From Chloroflexi bacterium HGW-Chloroflexi-10 (lineage in GTDB: Bacteria > Chloroflexota > Anaerolineae > Anaerolineales > Anaerolineaceae): DNA of 64,000 bases. The notes below the pieces were generated by a model. It was not told where the DNA came from, ran no database searches, and saw only the letters and a list, made by a program, of their open reading frames with translations. Location of the stretch: positions 1 through 64,000 of the forward strand of contig PHBZ01000017.1 in the NCBI GenBank assembly GCA_002840755.1, written 5' to 3'. This document shows, piece by piece, positions 25,801-33,297 of this stretch. The translations under genes were made by a program, and so were the position numbers. The first letter of the stretch is position 1; each line of letters starts with the position of its first letter.

Positions 25801-26093
25801 TGATCAGTTTAAAAGCCGGCGGGGTAGGACTTAACCTGACGGCTGCGGATTATGTGATTCATATCGATCCCTGGTGGAACCCGGCTGTGGAAATGCAGGC
25901 TTCTGACCGCGCCCACCGGATTGGGCAGGACAAACCGGTATTTGTGTATAAATACATTATCCGTGATTCGATTGAAGAGAAGATTTTGAAATTACAGGAA
26001 AAGAAAAAAGACCTGGTGGATCAACTTATTTCCGAAGAATCCAGCTTCTTTAAATCGATTACAACCGACGATGTTAAAGTGTTGTTCAGCTAA
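22866..26093 (+). CDS. SNF2-family helicase with N-terminal SWIM zinc finger
   Basis: 1075 residues. A SWIM zinc finger lies at about 73-86 (C-x-C ... C-x-H). A beta-rich middle domain follows, as in the bacterial SNF2 associated family, then the SNF2 ATPase: LRPYQKAGVDWL, motif I DDMGLGKT, motif II DESQ (in place of DEAH), motif III TGTPVEN, and helicase C domain motifs V and VI (GGVGLNLTAADYVIHIDPWWNP, ASDRAHRIGQ). Such proteins translocate on double-stranded DNA; the cellular role in bacteria is unclear (repair, chromosome or RNA polymerase remodelling). The start is placed at ATG 22866 because the next conserved residues follow directly; it has no clear ribosome site, and a TTG at 22731 is the alternative. 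Confidence 0.9.
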   Translation: MKNYLTADIVNPDSYYREDPASYSRGRFYYYDKRVTLVDFDGETAHLYVRGNSYPKYEVFMRGSAENKLAANCNCPYAQEHDICKHIFASMYALREYIQTETQKTWQYRLKMGLNVVPKQKKPKSSRLKVVVGFALIKSEGGGSVHFQLAPFLIKSTEWPNFIDFTQIEDIEERNLFLDKNRSWRQHIHWIDKAQTTSQVINLGADGVQVVNLLLKSGNYYYSLDTYSSFLPLIASLNAPVFLAGSRGGIKERLLIKDEPVKLEAAMVSKGDHFVLDAGLTYKGNTYTSAKDNLFIISNGNPGWALAGNTILPVENPEAMNMFNYLPVEIPTSDEVEFRESFLPELLERIGVQSDMFSWTVVDEKPIARIYLSEDKGKLYAQLRYAYGDFELDFDPKGPEDKLIDLPGNWAMAKILRDIPLEDDYFHALTDARYGLKRSTDRFEPGWFELRAKTHPFDFLMYNIGLLTKAGFEIFGEEKIKSAKINRATPTLSLNVTSGLDWFDVEAVAHFGEQQVAYKDLSKALRKREKYIKLADGSVGRIPDDWLQRYKKLFDLAEDGGNSLRVRNFHLPLVDMLLKEADETQVSDEFVLKRDVLKSFEKIEPQPVAGGFTGELRPYQKAGVDWLYFLHQFGFGGCLADDMGLGKTIQVLAFLALLKEQGKLENGVLLVVPKSLIANWQREAQTFTPQLTFMEFMGNARKKETGVFSQCDVTLTTYGTMLRDVAFLLENRFSYVILDESQAIKNPLSQSAKACRLLNSEHRLVMTGTPVENNTFDLWSQFAFINPGLLGSLDYFKNEFSSGVEDGRSNDALLLLRQLVYPFILRRTKEQVAPELPPLTERIVFTDMQGAQRALYQRTRDYYRKLLLGMIEDEGLNQSRMKVLEGLLRLRQICIHPALVEAGFHGESAKFEILLETIENLRSEGHKALIFSQFVQTLFILRSELDQRKIPYAYLDGQTHNRQQQVDLFQQDPAIPFFLISLKAGGVGLNLTAADYVIHIDPWWNPAVEMQASDRAHRIGQDKPVFVYKYIIRDSIEEKILKLQEKKKDLVDQLISEESSFFKSITTDDVKVLFS

Positions 26094-26120
26094 AAATGGA
26101 TTTTTCGGGCTAGATGTCGT

Positions 26121-26999
26121 TCAGGCTGCCCGGCTGCGGAATTGTTCGAATTGCTGGCGGACTGCAGGATTAAACGCAAGCTGGATGATCAACATTATTA
26201 AAAGGCTGATCCATAAATTAGCCATGGGTATCTGAAATCTGTTCAACAGAACTGTGACTGCTGTGGTTCCCAGCATGAACAGTAAAAACGAAGGAATTGA
26301 GGTTTGATCATCATAGAAGATGGTCCGGATGGCATCGATGGCATTCTTGCGATTGCGCGGCAAAATCAAGGAAGTGATGATCAGGAAGAAGCGTACCAGG
26401 AAAAGCCCATGCAGAATAATAAAGAAGAAGACTGCCCCAAAGGTGAAGCCTTCAAACAGGTTTAAACCGGGCTGGTTGAAGAGCGCCATTTGTCCGCTGA
26501 GAAACGTTTGGGCTACCAGAATGATGAGATACCAGAAGTAGATGAATAGTTTCAGAATTGGGGATGGACTGGTTTTCCGGAGAACAAGCCAAAGGATGAG
26601 CAGGATGGGCAGGATGCTGAAAAGAACCAGGCTAAAAACCGGGATGACGACCCCGGGTTGAAACAAATTGACCAGGATGACGAATTGCACGATGAGGATG
26701 GATTGTTCGGAAACGCGCGGCAGTAAAGTGGGTGCCAAGATGCCAGCTGCCAACAGAAACAAACCAAGGATAACAAAGATCCAGCCAATCCAGCCATCAT
26801 CCAGCGAGACGGTAACCTGGGTTCCGCCAAACAGAGCAACCAGACCAGCTAACAACGCTCCTACCACGAGAACAGCTGCTTCAAGCCCCAGAGTTTTGCG
26901 CACCCAATCCGACTCATTGCGGCCGCCGGCATTGGCTAATAACCATAAGGCTTCCATTATTAATCCGGTCATGAAGAAGATGAAGGCGGGTAACGTCAT
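26121..26999 (-). CDS. Hypothetical polytopic membrane protein
   Basis: 292 residues with about eight hydrophobic segments and no recognised family. The C-terminus is soluble and basic (AVRQQFEQFRSRAA). The start at ATG 26999 overlaps the stop of the upstream membrane-protein gene (ATGA), so the two are translated together and probably act together. A short charged loop, LILPRNRKNAIDAIRTIFYDDQTSIP (about 232-257), separates the last helices. Confidence 0.7.
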   Translation of the reverse strand: MTLPAFIFFMTGLIMEALWLLANAGGRNESDWVRKTLGLEAAVLVVGALLAGLVALFGGTQVTVSLDDGWIGWIFVILGLFLLAAGILAPTLLPRVSEQSILIVQFVILVNLFQPGVVIPVFSLVLFSILPILLILWLVLRKTSPSPILKLFIYFWYLIILVAQTFLSGQMALFNQPGLNLFEGFTFGAVFFFIILHGLFLVRFFLIITSLILPRNRKNAIDAIRTIFYDDQTSIPSFLLFMLGTTAVTVLLNRFQIPMANLWISLLIMLIIQLAFNPAVRQQFEQFRSRAA

Positions 27000-27544
27000 G
27001 ACTGCTGCTCCGTTGTTTTCGCCTGGGATTGATGCCAATCGATATCAAAACCGATATATAAAAATTCCGGGTGGATGCTGATGATGATTAAGAATAACAG
27101 CCAAACAACCCAGGGTCCCTGGGTGATAAAGCCAATATAGCCTTGAACCTGGCGATTATATGGTTTTAGGATGACCTCACCTGGTTCTTTAACATGGATC
27201 CATTGGCTTTCCGGAATCGCCAGGATTTCGATGGGATCGCCTTCGGACAGTTCAGCCAGGATCGTTTTGGAATAATATTTGGTACGGGCAAAATAATAAT
27301 CCGCGGCATCCGGTTGGTTAGTGACATCGACAAAGACGTAATCTTCACTGATACTGGTGATGGCCGCGGTGAAGGTCTGACTGTGTTTTTCAATGTCCTT
27401 CATAAAAGCGCGGTATTGCCCATAGGAATCCAGATGGATGATGGTCATGAAAATGAACCCAATAATCGCTAGTGGAGAAGATATGTAACAAAACAGATCG
27501 AGAAGCGAAATAATGGATGAAATAATGGAGGAAGATTTTTTCAT
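26996..27544 (-). CDS. Hypothetical membrane protein with an extracytoplasmic beta domain
   Basis: 182 residues if started at ATG 27544. Two membrane helices (about 20-40 and 145-165) enclose a beta-rich domain (ITSISEDYVFVDVTNQPDAADYYFART in parts, GDPIEILAIPESQWIHV). This TM-beta-TM layout resembles DUF3592/NfeD-type architecture but no family is certain. No ribosome site is seen before 27544, and the frame is open to 27601; TATAAT at 27578-27583 (minus strand) would make a start upstream of it impossible. It is coupled to the downstream membrane protein. Confidence 0.6.
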   Translation of the reverse strand: MKKSSSIISSIISLLDLFCYISSPLAIIGFIFMTIIHLDSYGQYRAFMKDIEKHSQTFTAAITSISEDYVFVDVTNQPDAADYYFARTKYYSKTILAELSEGDPIEILAIPESQWIHVKEPGEVILKPYNRQVQGYIGFITQGPWVVWLLFLIIISIHPEFLYIGFDIDWHQSQAKTTEQQS

Positions 27545-27590
27545 TTTGTTTGATTCAACAAAGTTTATCTTCCATAGATTATAAACTGAA

Positions 27591-27622
27591 TAAAAAAACA
27601 AAACCGCTGATTGGGCGGCTTT
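27591..27622 (-). terminator. Terminator of the tocopherol-cyclase-like gene
   Basis: Stem of AAAGCCGC and GCGGTTTT (8 pairs with one G-U) around CCAATCA on the minus strand, followed by TGTTTTTTTA. It lies 29 bases after the stop at 27651. A run of Ts on the other side allows function on the plus strand too. Confidence 0.8.
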
Positions 27623-27650
27623 GTTTTTTGAGCATCAGATTAAACGGTAC

Positions 27651-28775
27651 TCAGTTTTTCTTGTCTGCTTCTCCGTATTCGCATCCGCCCATATCACCAT
27701 CGAAAATATCGACCAGCACCTCTTTGCCGTTAACTTTTTCATAGAGTTCGACTGTGCCGGATGCCCAGCCACCGTTCCATAAATTGCGGTGACGCTTTTG
27801 TCCATCCGGATTTTCATAATTAAAGCGATGCATGTGACTACGTGGGCAAACGAAATTGATCTTGATACGGGATTTGTTGTTTTGCGCATTCAGATCCCAG
27901 ATGACCTTATCGGGTTCAATTACACAATTGGTCGCCTGATGCGGCGCTGTCCATATTTTGGAGAAGTTGTATTCGTATAGCTTTCCTTCGTGGTAAAAGG
28001 CGATGAGCAAACGACGCGGTAAGGCCATTCCCCAAAGGACCGGTTCCGCGCCGCCCACGTCCAGGCTGGTGAGCGCCAGTTTCTTGCCTGTGCTGCGGCT
28101 GGTAAAGTTGTTGCAATTCAGCCAGATCCACAGGTCGGTGTAGTCGCTGCCCCAATTTTTATCCTGGTAACCGGCACAGGTTTCCGGGGTGACATCGAAG
28201 GTTTCGCCATTGAAAATAATCGTTCCTGTATAACGGGTTAACATGCCCTGAGCATGCCAGAACATTTCAAAGGCATTCAAGACGCGAAAAAGCGGAGAGG
28301 CGCCAAACCCAACATTAAAAGCGAGCGGTTTTTCGGCTTTCAGATCCCAACTCATTTCACCGGATTCGCTCATGTATTCGGGATGATTGGCGGCTTCCTG
28401 AGCGCTCAGCTTCACTGAACCAGTCAGATGGTTTTCACTGAGGGTATGATTACCAATCCTGACGGCAAGTGGGGTGGAGGTTACCGAGAAATCCTGGATC
28501 GGATAAAAGTTGTGAATTTGGACTGCTTTACCCGGTTTCCAGGTGCCGGCTTTGAGCATGGCATACGAAGGCTTGATGCCTTTTTTCTGGTTTTCCGGCA
28601 GCTGACCAAAGATAGGTTGGTCATCGCCAAGGGCGGGGTTAATTACAAAATATTCAATAAAAAAGGGTTGTTTTTCACCGGTGGCCCGGTTGATCCCCAC
28701 CAATGAATGCCACCACCAATCGTAGCCGCGCTTAGCCAGGCGACCATTCAACATATATGCATTACGGTTATCCAT
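27651..28775 (-). CDS. Tocopherol-cyclase-like family protein
   Basis: 374 residues. The opening NGRLAKRGYDWWWHSLVG (about 10-27) and the later ETCAGYQDKNWGSDYTD (about 200-216), with the typical Y-x-x-K-N-W-G signature, match the tocopherol cyclase-like family, a two-lobed lipocalin-like beta structure. In plants and cyanobacteria this enzyme closes the chromanol ring; in non-photosynthetic bacteria the family members are uncharacterised. No signal peptide. GGAGGAG lies just before ATG 28775. It is followed by a terminator and preceded, 66 bases upstream, by the stop of the DUF362 gene, so it may be the third gene of the MarR-controlled operon. Confidence 0.75.
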   Translation of the reverse strand: MDNRNAYMLNGRLAKRGYDWWWHSLVGINRATGEKQPFFIEYFVINPALGDDQPIFGQLPENQKKGIKPSYAMLKAGTWKPGKAVQIHNFYPIQDFSVTSTPLAVRIGNHTLSENHLTGSVKLSAQEAANHPEYMSESGEMSWDLKAEKPLAFNVGFGASPLFRVLNAFEMFWHAQGMLTRYTGTIIFNGETFDVTPETCAGYQDKNWGSDYTDLWIWLNCNNFTSRSTGKKLALTSLDVGGAEPVLWGMALPRRLLIAFYHEGKLYEYNFSKIWTAPHQATNCVIEPDKVIWDLNAQNNKSRIKINFVCPRSHMHRFNYENPDGQKRHRNLWNGGWASGTVELYEKVNGKEVLVDIFDGDMGGCEYGEADKKN

Positions 28776-28841
28776 TCGCTCCTCCAAACTGAAAAATATT
28801 AAATTTTAAAAGAACCCTTTAGACAGGGACCTTCTTTTTGC

Positions 28842-30497
28842 TTATCCCAAAAAAGTGGCCAGTATAGCGCGGTTTTCCCTGGCGCAGGCCTGGCGGATTT
28901 CACGGGCAGATAAAGAGGGCAATTCCCAGCGGATAAAGTCCATTGTTTCTTCTGCTGCGGTTAAGGGACGGGTTTCCACCAGGTGATAGTTGCCGGGCAG
29001 GTTACAATCGGTGCGCAGTCCCTGGCGGTATAATTTTTTACGGGTTTCACACATTTGCAATGTGGCAAACAACATCGGCAGCAGATGACGATTTTTGGGT
29101 GTGAGCACACGGCACAGGGTTCCGGTAAGCTGGTGTAAAGCTACATGGGGTGAATTAGGGTAGGGCATACAGCCATCCACAAAACGGTCCACCACGCCGG
29201 CCAGTTCTTTGGCGCAGGTACCCACGGCCATTTTTTTGCCAGGAAGCTGTTGGATTTGTTCAAGGTCGAAAGCCGTATTATGGCCGTCCAGATAAATGGT
29301 TTTGCCATTCATCCGGATGCCACTGCCAAGGATCAAAACAAGCTGGAAATCGCGGCGGAGCCCTTCGCGGATAAACATATCAAATGCAAAACGGGTGGTG
29401 GCCTGGCAGCCGCCGCGGCATTGCATCTCGACATGGCCGGCAGTTGGTTGGCCGCAAGGATTGGCTGCGTCATGAGGGCTTTGGTGAGGAAATTGGTGCC
29501 CAACCAGAACCTTGACGTTTGGAAAGAGTTTGCGGAAACTTTCATTGGTCATGGAAGGATCAGCCGGTTGGAAAGGGGTCACCTTTTCATCGCCAATGAT
29601 TTTTACAGCCGGATCGTTAAATCCGGCAGCGTCGGCGCGGACCATCAGGGTAATTTGGGAGGGGTCGAAACCCATCATGCGCGTGGCAACCCTGTCGGTT
29701 TCCACACTATTGTTTCCGCTGATAATCACGCGGCTGTCAACCGGGTCGACCGGCGCCGGGCAGTTGCCTTCACCGCCAACCAGCCCATCAATAATGGTCA
29801 GATTGGGTTTAAACAGGTAGAGCATATCCACCAGTTTCTGATCCAGATCAAAATGATGATTACGCTGGCGCAGGTTATAGGGCAGAGTCCCCATGGCATT
29901 CTTAAAGCCCAGGGTTACGCCGGTGTAGAGATTGGTTTTTAACTTAGGCATGGAGATATAGAAAGCACGGCCTTCAATCACATCTTCAAAAATCGCCGGG
30001 ACAATAATTTCTTTCTGTACTTTTGCTTTGGGAAGTATATAGCGAATGGTGGGCTGCTCTTCCAATGCTACCAATTGGATATTATGATAGCGTGCCAGGC
30101 GATCCAAGCCAGCCACGCGGAATGATCCGCGGGTAGGCACACCCCGGCCGGAGGATTCGGCGATGGTGATGTTTCCGGTGAATTGTTTGAGGAAGGCAAT
30201 CACCGCATCGATCACCCGCGGGTCGGTGGTTTCCGGATAATCACGTTCCACCAATCCCATTTGAGAATAAACCGTAACCAGGTTAGGTTTCAGGATTACT
30301 TTGCGATCCAGAATTTCTTTGGTGAAGAGCGTTTTTTCATCTAGTTGAGTCAGATTTTCACGCACCAGCCGGTAAATTGCCTGCACATCCGGCCGTTGAA
30401 AATAAGCCGGTGTGCCATAATTTTTGGGCAATGCGGCAAAGTTTTGGCGAAAATCAATGGGTGGGGCATGGGAGATGACAACCGTGCTTTTACTCAT
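28842..30497 (-). CDS. DUF362-domain protein
   Basis: 551 residues. The N-terminal 300 residues carry DUF362 hallmarks: ILKPNLVT (about 67-74), ITIAESSGRG, SMPKLKTNLYTGVTLGFKNAMGTLP and IDGLVGGEGNCPAPV. The C-terminal part contains cysteines (CGQPTAGHVEMQCRGGC) but not the ferredoxin 4Fe-4S pattern seen in some relatives. The family's function is unknown; some members accompany Fe-S or radical enzymes. The gene's ATG overlaps the end of the MarR gene by 8 bases (ATGAGTAA), so it is co-translated with the repressor and must share its control. Confidence 0.8.
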   Translation of the reverse strand: MSKSTVVISHAPPIDFRQNFAALPKNYGTPAYFQRPDVQAIYRLVRENLTQLDEKTLFTKEILDRKVILKPNLVTVYSQMGLVERDYPETTDPRVIDAVIAFLKQFTGNITIAESSGRGVPTRGSFRVAGLDRLARYHNIQLVALEEQPTIRYILPKAKVQKEIIVPAIFEDVIEGRAFYISMPKLKTNLYTGVTLGFKNAMGTLPYNLRQRNHHFDLDQKLVDMLYLFKPNLTIIDGLVGGEGNCPAPVDPVDSRVIISGNNSVETDRVATRMMGFDPSQITLMVRADAAGFNDPAVKIIGDEKVTPFQPADPSMTNESFRKLFPNVKVLVGHQFPHQSPHDAANPCGQPTAGHVEMQCRGGCQATTRFAFDMFIREGLRRDFQLVLILGSGIRMNGKTIYLDGHNTAFDLEQIQQLPGKKMAVGTCAKELAGVVDRFVDGCMPYPNSPHVALHQLTGTLCRVLTPKNRHLLPMLFATLQMCETRKKLYRQGLRTDCNLPGNYHLVETRPLTAAEETMDFIRWELPSLSAREIRQACARENRAILATFLG

Positions 30498-30933
30498 GGG
30501 GCACCTTTAATATCTGGTCAATTTTCTCGGCGGCTTTCAGGAAGGATTGAACTTCTTCAATGGGTAATTCGGCTGAATTGTTTAAGATCAATTCGTAACT
30601 ACGCTCTTCGATGGAAAGCAAGACATCCTCACCGGCCGGCAGCAAGCTGACCCAGACTGTGCGGCGGTCCTTCGCTTTTTTTTCTTTGGCAATGAATCCG
30701 CACTTTTCCAGCCGGGCTACCAAGCGGGTAGCCTGAAACAGGGGGATGCATAATTCACTGGCAATATCAGTGATGCAGCAGGGCGAGGCTTTGCGTAAAT
30801 GCTGTAAGAAATAAATATCCTGATAGGTTAATCCAAAGATGGAATCGATTTCGCGTTCCCAGAGGTAGACGCGTTTTAAGACCTGGAAGAGGAGTCCGTC
30901 AATTTGCTGACGGGGGATCGATTGTAAGCACAT
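30490..30933 (-). CDS. MarR-family transcriptional regulator
   Basis: 147 residues. A winged helix spans about 35-105: LTYQDIYFLQHLRKASPCCITDIASELCIPLFQATRLVARLEKCGF in parts, with the wing KEKKAKDRRTVWVSLLPAG typical of MarR. Several cysteines (positions near 2, 54, 55, 64, 79) could make it redox-responsive, as known for some relatives; this is inference. ATG 30933 follows AAAGGAA. It is the first gene of an operon with DUF362, and two perfect TTGCA-N3-TGCAA sites bracket its promoter, so it most likely represses itself and the operon. Confidence 0.9.
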   Translation of the reverse strand: MCLQSIPRQQIDGLLFQVLKRVYLWEREIDSIFGLTYQDIYFLQHLRKASPCCITDIASELCIPLFQATRLVARLEKCGFIAKEKKAKDRRTVWVSLLPAGEDVLLSIEERSYELILNNSAELPIEEVQSFLKAAEKIDQILKVPHE

Positions 30934-30947
30934 GGGGGTTCCTTTAG

Positions 30948-30960
30948 TTGCAGTATGCAA
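30948..30960. promoter_or_regulatory. MarR operator 1 (over the transcription start)
   Basis: Perfect palindrome TTGCA-GTA-TGCAA. It lies 15-27 bases before the marR start codon and just after the -10 box, covering the expected transcription start. Confidence 0.7.
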
Positions 30961-30964
30961 TTAC

Positions 30965-30993
30965 TTTATAGCATTAATGATTGCAAAATGCAA
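30965..30993 (-). promoter_or_regulatory. Promoter of the MarR-DUF362 operon
   Basis: On the minus strand: -35 TTGCAT (30993-30988), 17-bp spacer, -10 TATAAA (30970-30965). The -35 lies inside operator 2 and the start site inside operator 1. Confidence 0.65.
30981..30993. promoter_or_regulatory. MarR operator 2 (over the -35)
   Basis: Perfect palindrome TTGCA-AAA-TGCAA. Its centre is 33 bp (about three helical turns) from that of operator 1, so two dimers would sit on the same face of the DNA. Confidence 0.7.
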
Positions 30994-31017
30994 CTATCAA
31001 AATCAGAAGCTTCCCGT

Positions 31018-31046
31018 TTGATAACCAGTAACCTATTCTGTATACT
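31018..31046 (+). promoter_or_regulatory. Sigma-70-like promoter of the divergent hydrolase
   Basis: TTGATA, 17-bp spacer, TATACT: a strong match to the housekeeping consensus. It points toward the frameshifted epoxide-hydrolase-like gene at 31106 and starts 25 bases from MarR operator 2. Confidence 0.6.
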
Positions 31047-31105
31047 TGATCAAGAATGATTATGCCTGGGTGTGGTTCTGTTTACCGGGAAATGGAAGGT
31101 ATTGA

Positions 31106-31970
31106 ATGGGCAATGAAGTGGAACACCAGTTTATCCGAACCAATGGTATTAATTTGCATGTGGTGTTTGCGGGGCCGATCGATGGCAAACCGGTTATTCT
31201 GTTACATGGTTTCCCGGAATTTTTGGCGGGGATGGCTTAAGCAGATAAAACCATTGGCGGAACATGGTTACCGGGTAATCGTTCCCGATCAACGCGGTTA
31301 CAACCAATCTGATGTACCTGCCAGTGTAAAAGCCTACCGGCTTGAGGAACTTTGTAAAGATATTGTGGGGATTATTGATTATCTGGGATATGAGCAGGCT
31401 GCCTTGATAGGACATGACTGGGGGGCGGCAGTAGCCTGGAGTACTGCTTTGTTTTATCCGGAGCGGATTGAGCGCCTGGGAATCCTGAATGTACCTCATC
31501 CGGCAGTAATGTTTCAATTTCTGAGCGGCAATTTGAGACAAATGTTGAAATCCTGGTATATCGGTTTCTTCCAAATTCCCGGCCTACCAGATTGGTTAAT
31601 GAGTCTGGATCATTTCTCGGGCGCCTTGCGCGCCTTAAAATCCAGCGGTAAAGCCGGCACATTTACGAATGAGGATATGGCTGCATACCGGCAGGCATAC
31701 CAAAATTCGGGCGGACTAAGCGGGATGCTGAACTGGTATCGGGCGCTTGTACGCTATCGACCGGACCTGCCACAAAACTTGCGTCTGGCCATGCCGGTGA
31801 TTATTTTATGGGGAAAACAGGATATTGCTCTTCGTCCGGAAATGGCAGATGAAAGCCTGACTTTTTGTGATCACGGAGAGAGATTTTATTTTGATGAAGC
31901 TACTCATTGGGTGCAGCATGATGCTGCTGAAGAAGTTACCAGGCACCTGGTTGACTTCCTTCAGGCTTAA
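31106..31970 (+). pseudogene. Epoxide-hydrolase-like alpha/beta hydrolase, frameshifted
   Basis: The natural start is ATG 31106 ([20 protein letters not shown]) behind GGAAGG. This frame reaches the oxyanion motif HGFPEF and then runs off at a five-T run (31220-31224). With four Ts it would continue as [19 protein letters not shown], which is exactly what the second frame encodes to 31970. After repair the product has about 287 residues, with nucleophile Asp in GHDWGAAVAW, acid Asp near KQDIAL and His in THWVQHD: the set for epoxide hydrolases or haloalkane dehalogenases. The lesion is either a recent inactivation or a homopolymer error in the assembly. The promoter and the rest of the gene look intact, so decay would be very recent. 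Confidence 0.8.
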
Positions 31971-32050
31971 GTACTGAAGTGTTTAATTCGCCACGCAAAA
32001 GCAAGACTGAAGGGATATGGTTCATGTCCCTAGCAGATAAACTATAGAAT

Positions 32051-33133
32051 TTATTTTTCAAAACTGGCAGAGAAAAATCCCAGCATTTTTTGGCTGTATT
32101 CCTGCGGAATAATAAGTGGACCACCAACATGGTAGGCATCGGGGATGATCCAACTTTCGATGTTGGGCGGCAGGATTTCGGCATATTGGCGGTTGACGCG
32201 GACTTCAAAATCATCCAGTTCAGCGGCCACCAGGACGATGGGTACGTTTTTCAATTGGGGCAGGATTTCACTGAATGGGGGCGGAGCACTGCGCCCAACC
32301 TGAATTTCGGCCATTTTGAGAATAATGCCGTTGATCATTGTGGCAAACTGTTCGCTGATGTTTTTTGACCGTGGAAAATCCGGGATTCTTTGCGCCCAAA
32401 CGCCATCCAACCAGTATGCGGCTATTTTATCGGGGTTGAGATGAGCGGCATTCAGGCTAATATTACCGCCGCCTGAAAGCCCTACCGCACCAATGCGGGA
32501 GGCATCCACATCGGATCGGGCCGCCAGCCAACCGGCCGCATCGAGCAGATCGGCACCATCCAACCAGCCATAGGATTGGGTTGTACCTCCTGATTCTCCC
32601 AGCGCGCGCTGATCATATAATAAGATGCCATAACCAGCAGCTATAAATTGGCGCGCATGCCACTCGCAGCCGCGCCGGTCACCACCGGAACCATGCAGGA
32701 TAATTATCACAGCGCCGGGTGTTTCACTGGGCGGCACATACCAGCCAGCCAATGTAATGCCATCTGTTGTGGGTATGTGTACCTCTTCATAGGCAGCAGC
32801 CCCATAATCCAGGGGGGTGACACAACAAATTGTACGGGGTTGGGGGCGTAATTGCAGGTAAGCAAACGCATAAGGGGCTACAACGAAAATAATCACAATG
32901 ATTTCCAGTATGGCAGCCAGAAGCGCCCGACGGCGGTACAGGAAGTGATGTGCGCCGCCCAGACCGGTGAGCCACTCGACCAAAGTACCCACCAAAAGAC
33001 CAAATACCAAGCCGAGCCCCATACATGGCCAGAGTAAACGCAAGTAGTACCCGGTGAGCCCACCCAGAATCAGACCAATAAACGCATTAAATACAGGAAA
33101 GAACCATCGTTTGGCAGTGGTAGTTGATTGCAT
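32051..33133 (-). CDS. Membrane-anchored alpha/beta hydrolase
   Basis: 360 residues. Three hydrophobic helices (about 8-33, 35-58 and 68-93) precede an alpha/beta-hydrolase domain. The oxyanion loop is ILHGSGGDRRG, nucleophile Ser in VGLSGGG (about 220), acid Asp in AELDDFEV and His in DAYHVGG (about 335). Probably an esterase or peptidase working at the outer face of the membrane, given the helix arrangement; orientation is uncertain. It is a single gene, separated from the next upstream gene by a long perfect palindrome. Confidence 0.8.
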   Translation of the reverse strand: MQSTTTAKRWFFPVFNAFIGLILGGLTGYYLRLLWPCMGLGLVFGLLVGTLVEWLTGLGGAHHFLYRRRALLAAILEIIVIIFVVAPYAFAYLQLRPQPRTICCVTPLDYGAAAYEEVHIPTTDGITLAGWYVPPSETPGAVIIILHGSGGDRRGCEWHARQFIAAGYGILLYDQRALGESGGTTQSYGWLDGADLLDAAGWLAARSDVDASRIGAVGLSGGGNISLNAAHLNPDKIAAYWLDGVWAQRIPDFPRSKNISEQFATMINGIILKMAEIQVGRSAPPPFSEILPQLKNVPIVLVAAELDDFEVRVNRQYAEILPPNIESWIIPDAYHVGGPLIIPQEYSQKMLGFFSASFEK

Positions 33134-33191
33134 GCGACCTCTTTACCTATTTATCCGGAAAATGGTAAGCATCTCAATGATGCGGGGTTGG

Positions 33192-33230
33192 GGGTGTTTT
33201 GGACGGGCAATTTGCCCGTCCAAAACACCC
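33192..33230. repeat. Near-perfect 39-bp palindrome (two 19-bp arms)
   Basis: Left arm starts GGGTGTTTTGGACGGGCAA, one central T, and the right arm is its exact complement. GGGG at 33184-33187 and CCCC at 33234-33237 could lengthen the stem. There is no T-run on either side, so termination would depend on structure alone. It lies between the HAD gene's stop (33298) and the hydrolase start (33133). Its core, GACGGGCAA-T-TTGCCCGTC, recalls the shorter hairpin at 109-138 (GGCGGC-TT-GCCGCC). Confidence 0.7.
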
Positions 33231-33297
33231 TGGCCCCTAATAATGAAAAGATACGGAAAATGGCTGAAAAACCCAACATGAAAATTATAGCAAAAGA

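Noticed and set aside
22866..26093. SNF2 helicase as part of a DISARM- or Dnd-like defence system
   Set aside because: No methyltransferase, PLD nuclease or DUF1998 gene is near; the SWIM-SNF2 layout is common as a lone gene in Chloroflexota.
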